A stretch of 6,974 bases of DNA from Oscillospiraceae bacterium (lineage in GTDB: Bacteria; Bacillota; Clostridia; Oscillospirales; Oscillospiraceae), in assembly GCA_015068335.1 (NCBI GenBank), contig SVKT01000086.1, positions 1 to 6,974 on the forward strand. Reading direction: 5' to 3'. The position numbers were made by a program, and so were the translations under genes. Numbering within the stretch: position 1 is the stretch's first letter; each line of letters starts with the position of its first letter. Under the pieces are notes generated by a model. It was not told the origin of the DNA. It did not search any database and saw only the letters and a program-made list of their open reading frames with translations. Shown here piece by piece: positions 5,027 to 6,974 of the stretch.

Positions 5027-5842
5027 ATGCGCGTCGCCTTGATCCAGATGCCGGTGGCACGAGACCGGCAGCAAAATATCGACACCGCCTGCCGCCATAT
5101 CCGCGATGCTGCCGCAGCCGGCGCGGATTTTGCCGTCCTGCCGGAAATGTTCTGCTGTCCCTATGAAAACGACTGCTTCCGCGCATACGGCGAACCGGAG
5201 GGCGGCAGCGTCCAGACCACCCTGTCGCAGTTGGCCGCCGAACTGGGCATTTACATCGTGGGCGGCACGATCCCCGAACTGGCGGACGGAAATGTATACA
5301 ACACCTGCTATGTCTATGGGCGCCGCGGCGAACGACTGGCCAGGCACCGCAAGGCCCACCTCTTTGACATCGATGTGGCGGGCGGACAACGTTTCCGGGA
5401 ATCGGACACCCTTTCCCCCGGCAGCAGCATTACCACCTTTGACACGGAATTCGGCGTGATGGGTCTTTGCATCTGCTTTGATCTGCGCTTTGAGGAACTG
5501 GCCCGCTGTATGTGTCTGCGGGGCGCCAAGTGCATTTTCGTGCCGGCGGCTTTCAATATGACCACCGGCCCCGCCCACTGGGAACTGCTGTTCCGCCAGC
5601 GCGCGGTGGACAACCAGTGCTTCACCGTGGGCGTTTCTCCGGCGCGGGAGGAATCCGCCGCCTATGTGGCCTACGGAAACTCCATCGCCGTGGATCCCTG
5701 GGGCAGCGTGGTGTGCCGCGCAGGCGCCGGCGCGGAACTGCTGTATGCAGATCTGGACTTGGCTCGCATCGATGCCGTCCGGCAGCAGTTGCCCATTCTC
5801 TCCGCCCGGCGGACGGATCTCTACGAAATTCACGAACGGTAA
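5027..5842 (+). CDS. Omega-amidase, Nit2-type nitrilase-superfamily hydrolase
   Basis: This 271-residue cytosolic carbon-nitrogen hydrolase has the full Glu-Lys-Cys triad: Glu40 in VLPEMF, Lys109 in HRKAHLFDID, and Cys150 in CICFDLRFEE. Stretches diagnostic of the Nit2/omega-amidase branch are KAHLFDIDVAGG, FRESDTLSPG (124-133), AFNMTTGPAHWELL, RAVDNQ and a C-terminal RQQLPILSARRTDLY. Omega-amidase hydrolyses 2-oxoglutaramate and 2-oxosuccinamate, the deamidation step after glutamine or asparagine transamination. Deaminated glutathione is another substrate in related enzymes. The length matches the family. Start: GAGGT (5016-5020) six bases before the ATG. It is the only plus-strand gene, divergent from yjbQ and convergent with the carboxypeptidase gene, so it is transcribed alone. 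Confidence 0.9.
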   Translation: MRVALIQMPVARDRQQNIDTACRHIRDAAAAGADFAVLPEMFCCPYENDCFRAYGEPEGGSVQTTLSQLAAELGIYIVGGTIPELADGNVYNTCYVYGRRGERLARHRKAHLFDIDVAGGQRFRESDTLSPGSSITTFDTEFGVMGLCICFDLRFEELARCMCLRGAKCIFVPAAFNMTTGPAHWELLFRQRAVDNQCFTVGVSPAREESAAYVAYGNSIAVDPWGSVVCRAGAGAELLYADLDLARIDAVRQQLPILSARRTDLYEIHER

Positions 5843-5848
5843 AAGAAG

Positions 5849-5881
5849 GGTCGGCAGGAAGATTCCTGCCGACCTTGTTTT
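5849..5881. terminator. Two-way terminator between nitrilase and carboxypeptidase genes
   Basis: A perfect inverted repeat (GGTCGGCAGGAA, GA, TTCCTGCCGACC; 5849-5874) is followed on the plus strand by TTGTTTTA and on the minus strand by CTTCTTTTA. It lies in the 50-base gap between the two convergent stop codons (5842 and 5893) and can end both transcripts. The U-runs on both sides are interrupted, so efficiency may be moderate. Confidence 0.85.
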
Positions 5882-5892
5882 ATGTAAGACGA

Positions 5893-6723
5893 TCAGCCGT
5901 TGAAAGGTAACCGGGGAAGTGACGCTTCGTCTGTCGTTCCCAGCCACTCTTCCAGACACAGACCGCTGTCGCGGATGGCCAGAGCGGCTTCCTTGCCCAC
6001 GTAGCGGTAGTGCCAGGGTTCATAAATAATACCGGTGATGTCCTCCTTGTCCTTAGGATAACGCAGAATAAAGCCATATTCGTAGCAATGCTCCATCAGC
6101 CACTTCTGCTCGGCGGTGTTCTCCTGATCCTCCTCCAACAACTGGTAACTGAGGGCCACAATATCAAAGGCCATACCAGTCTGATGCTCACTGGTGCCGG
6201 GAACAGCCACCACGCGGCCGGCCTCCCGGCGGGCGCTTTCCTCGTCATAGCCCTGGTTGATCAGGCGCTGGATCTTGTTGTTGTACAGCCGAACCTGCGT
6301 GTCATAGGAACGGTAGGCCGAGCCCACAATGGCGTGAAGGCCATCCGCTTTACACGCGTCCAGCATCTCCATCAGTGCGTCGTAAACCCGGGGATCTGCC
6401 TGCATACCGTTGGGGAGATTGACCAGCGACATCTCGTAGTCCTCCGGCACCGGATTCCACGGATTCACCAGCAGGAGTTCCCACGAAGTGGTGTCGAAGC
6501 CGGTGGCAGGGATCTCCGGTTCGTCGGGCACTTCCGGCTCCGGGGGGATCTCCGGCTGCGGTTCGTCCTCGGGCGTCTTGTCTTCGGGCACGGTGATCAC
6601 CTCGCCCGAAAGATGCTCCGTATCTTTGGGCGGCTGCTTGTCCGCCGGCTCGTTTTTCCACAGCCACACGATCACCACAGCAACCGTCAACAATGCCAGA
6701 ATGGCACCGAGAAGTTTTTTCAT
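5893..6723 (-). CDS. D-alanyl-D-alanine carboxypeptidase, peptidase M15B/VanY type
   Basis: This 276-residue membrane-anchored zinc peptidase trims the terminal D-Ala from peptidoglycan stem peptides outside the cell. An N-terminal hydrophobic segment (4-22, after MKK) is an anchor or uncleaved signal. A Pro/Glu/Asp-rich linker follows (about 46-72), then the catalytic domain. The motifs are complete: GSAYRS (134-139, Arg138), SEHQTGMAFD (178-187) with zinc ligands His180 and Asp187, and YEPWHYRYVG with catalytic Glu235 and zinc ligand His238. No resistance genes such as vanA, vanH or vanX are nearby, so a housekeeping wall role is more likely than glycopeptide resistance. Start: AGGAGG lies eight bases before the ATG at 6723. 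The frame is open six codons further up, but that ATG has no ribosome site and overlaps this one's. Confidence 0.92.
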   Translation of the reverse strand: MKKLLGAILALLTVAVVIVWLWKNEPADKQPPKDTEHLSGEVITVPEDKTPEDEPQPEIPPEPEVPDEPEIPATGFDTTSWELLLVNPWNPVPEDYEMSLVNLPNGMQADPRVYDALMEMLDACKADGLHAIVGSAYRSYDTQVRLYNNKIQRLINQGYDEESARREAGRVVAVPGTSEHQTGMAFDIVALSYQLLEEDQENTAEQKWLMEHCYEYGFILRYPKDKEDITGIIYEPWHYRYVGKEAALAIRDSGLCLEEWLGTTDEASLPRLPFNG

Positions 6724-6765
6724 ATTTTCGACCTCCTGCATTGGGTTTCAACATCATCTGCCCTT

Positions 6766-6794
6766 ATACTACACCCCCCGCGTCTGGAAAGCAA
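6766..6794 (-). promoter_or_regulatory. Weak candidate promoter of the carboxypeptidase gene
   Basis: On the minus strand TTGCTT (6789-6794) and TAGTAT (6766-6771) are spaced by 17 bases, and an overlapping TATAAG (6763-6768) is an alternative -10. Matches to consensus are modest. The position, between the upstream terminator and the gene, is right for a promoter. Confidence 0.35.
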
Positions 6795-6816
6795 GCGCCA
6801 AGCAATGAATCGCCAG

Positions 6817-6849
6817 AAAAAACCGGTCGGCGTTTGCCGACCGGTTTTT
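6817..6849 (-). terminator. Terminator of the ABC permease gene
   Basis: A perfect 14-bp inverted repeat (6818-6831 and 6836-6849) with a GTTT loop has a GC core CCGGTCGGC and is followed by a T-run on the minus strand (6817-6822). It begins 22 bases after the permease stop codon. The plus side also ends in five Ts, but no plus-strand gene ends here. Confidence 0.9.
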
Positions 6850-6871
6850 AAGACGGATGGATAGGTTCTGC

Positions 6872-6974
6872 TTACTGAGCAGCCATCTTGCGGGCCTTGG
6901 CTTCCATCTTGTTACGGACAACGTCGATGGTAACAGCCAGGATGATAACAGCACCGATGACGATGTACTGAACG
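6872..6974 (-). CDS. Sugar ABC transporter permease, C-terminal end only
   Basis: Only the last 33 codons and the TAA stop are in the window. They read QYIVIGAVIILAVTIDVVRN and then a basic tail (KMEAKARKMAAQ). The Q-x-I-V-x-G-x-x-I-I-L-A-V-x-x-D pattern followed by a charged cytoplasmic tail is the usual end of the RbsC/MglC-type permeases (BPD_transp_2 family), which form the membrane channel of sugar ABC importers. The sugar cannot be told from this fragment. The ATPase and binding-protein genes would be expected beyond the right edge. The frame is set by the uninterrupted reading to the edge and the strong terminator just after the stop. Confidence 0.7.
   Translation of the reverse strand, partial: VQYIVIGAVIILAVTIDVVRNKMEAKARKMAAQ

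Noticed and set aside
4994..5959. Minus-strand open frame of 321 codons opposite the nitrilase
   Set aside because: The plus-strand frame carries a complete nitrilase catalytic triad. The minus frame has no recognisable motifs and crosses the terminator at 5849-5881.
5893..6723. Glycopeptide-resistance vanY
   Set aside because: Only the M15B carboxypeptidase itself is present. No van ligase, dehydrogenase or two-component genes are in the window, and such carboxypeptidases are common housekeeping wall enzymes in Clostridia.

Overview
The window is a compact, GC-moderate (roughly 55-58% by eye) bacterial chromosome segment that looks like a Clostridia genome, probably an Oscillospiraceae/Ruminococcaceae-type gut anaerobe. 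The reasons are strong GGAGG-type ribosome sites before nearly every gene, Firmicutes-like protein families (DUF523, DUF3783, YjbQ, SteT-like APC permease, VanY-type carboxypeptidase), and hairpin-plus-U-run terminators closing most units. This placement is inference from style, not from a marker gene. I see no rRNA, tRNA, CRISPR array, insertion sequence or phage gene.

Layout. All genes but one are on the minus strand. Read in the minus direction (right to left): the last 33 codons of a sugar-type ABC permease with its terminator (6872-6974; 6817-6849); a membrane-anchored M15B/VanY carboxypeptidase (5893-6723); a YjbQ/UPF0047 protein (4397-4849); an APC-family amino-acid permease (2968-4320) with a strong terminator; a tight three-gene unit of Nudix hydrolase, DUF3783 protein and DUF523 protein (2832 down to 1526) with a terminator; and a uracil permease (1272 down to the left edge, C-terminus cut off). 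The single plus-strand gene, an omega-amidase-type nitrilase (5027-5842), is divergent from yjbQ and convergent with the carboxypeptidase, and shares one two-way terminator with the latter.

The most interesting part is the 5' leader of the uracil permease (about 1273-1431). It holds a near-consensus promoter, a 20-codon leader ORF with its own GGAGG site, a U-rich tract at the end of that ORF, and then an intrinsic terminator whose stem starts on the last base of the leader stop codon. This is the architecture of UTP-sensing, translation-coupled attenuation known from enterobacterial pyrBI, and I see no PyrR-type RNA site. The second interesting site is the 178-base space between yjbQ and the nitrilase. 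It carries an 11-bp-arm palindrome in which the same two arms form TTGTAA-N17-TACAAT on both strands, followed by two more TTGTAA/TTACAA half-sites. This suggests a symmetrical two-way promoter or operator array.

The genes do not form one pathway. They are ordinary housekeeping and uptake functions: pyrimidine salvage uptake, nucleotide-pool cleaning, amino-acid transport, amide hydrolysis and cell-wall trimming. One possible functional link is that the DUF523 protein belongs to the family of the thiouracil desulfurase TudS and lies directly upstream of the uracil permease, though in a separate transcription unit.
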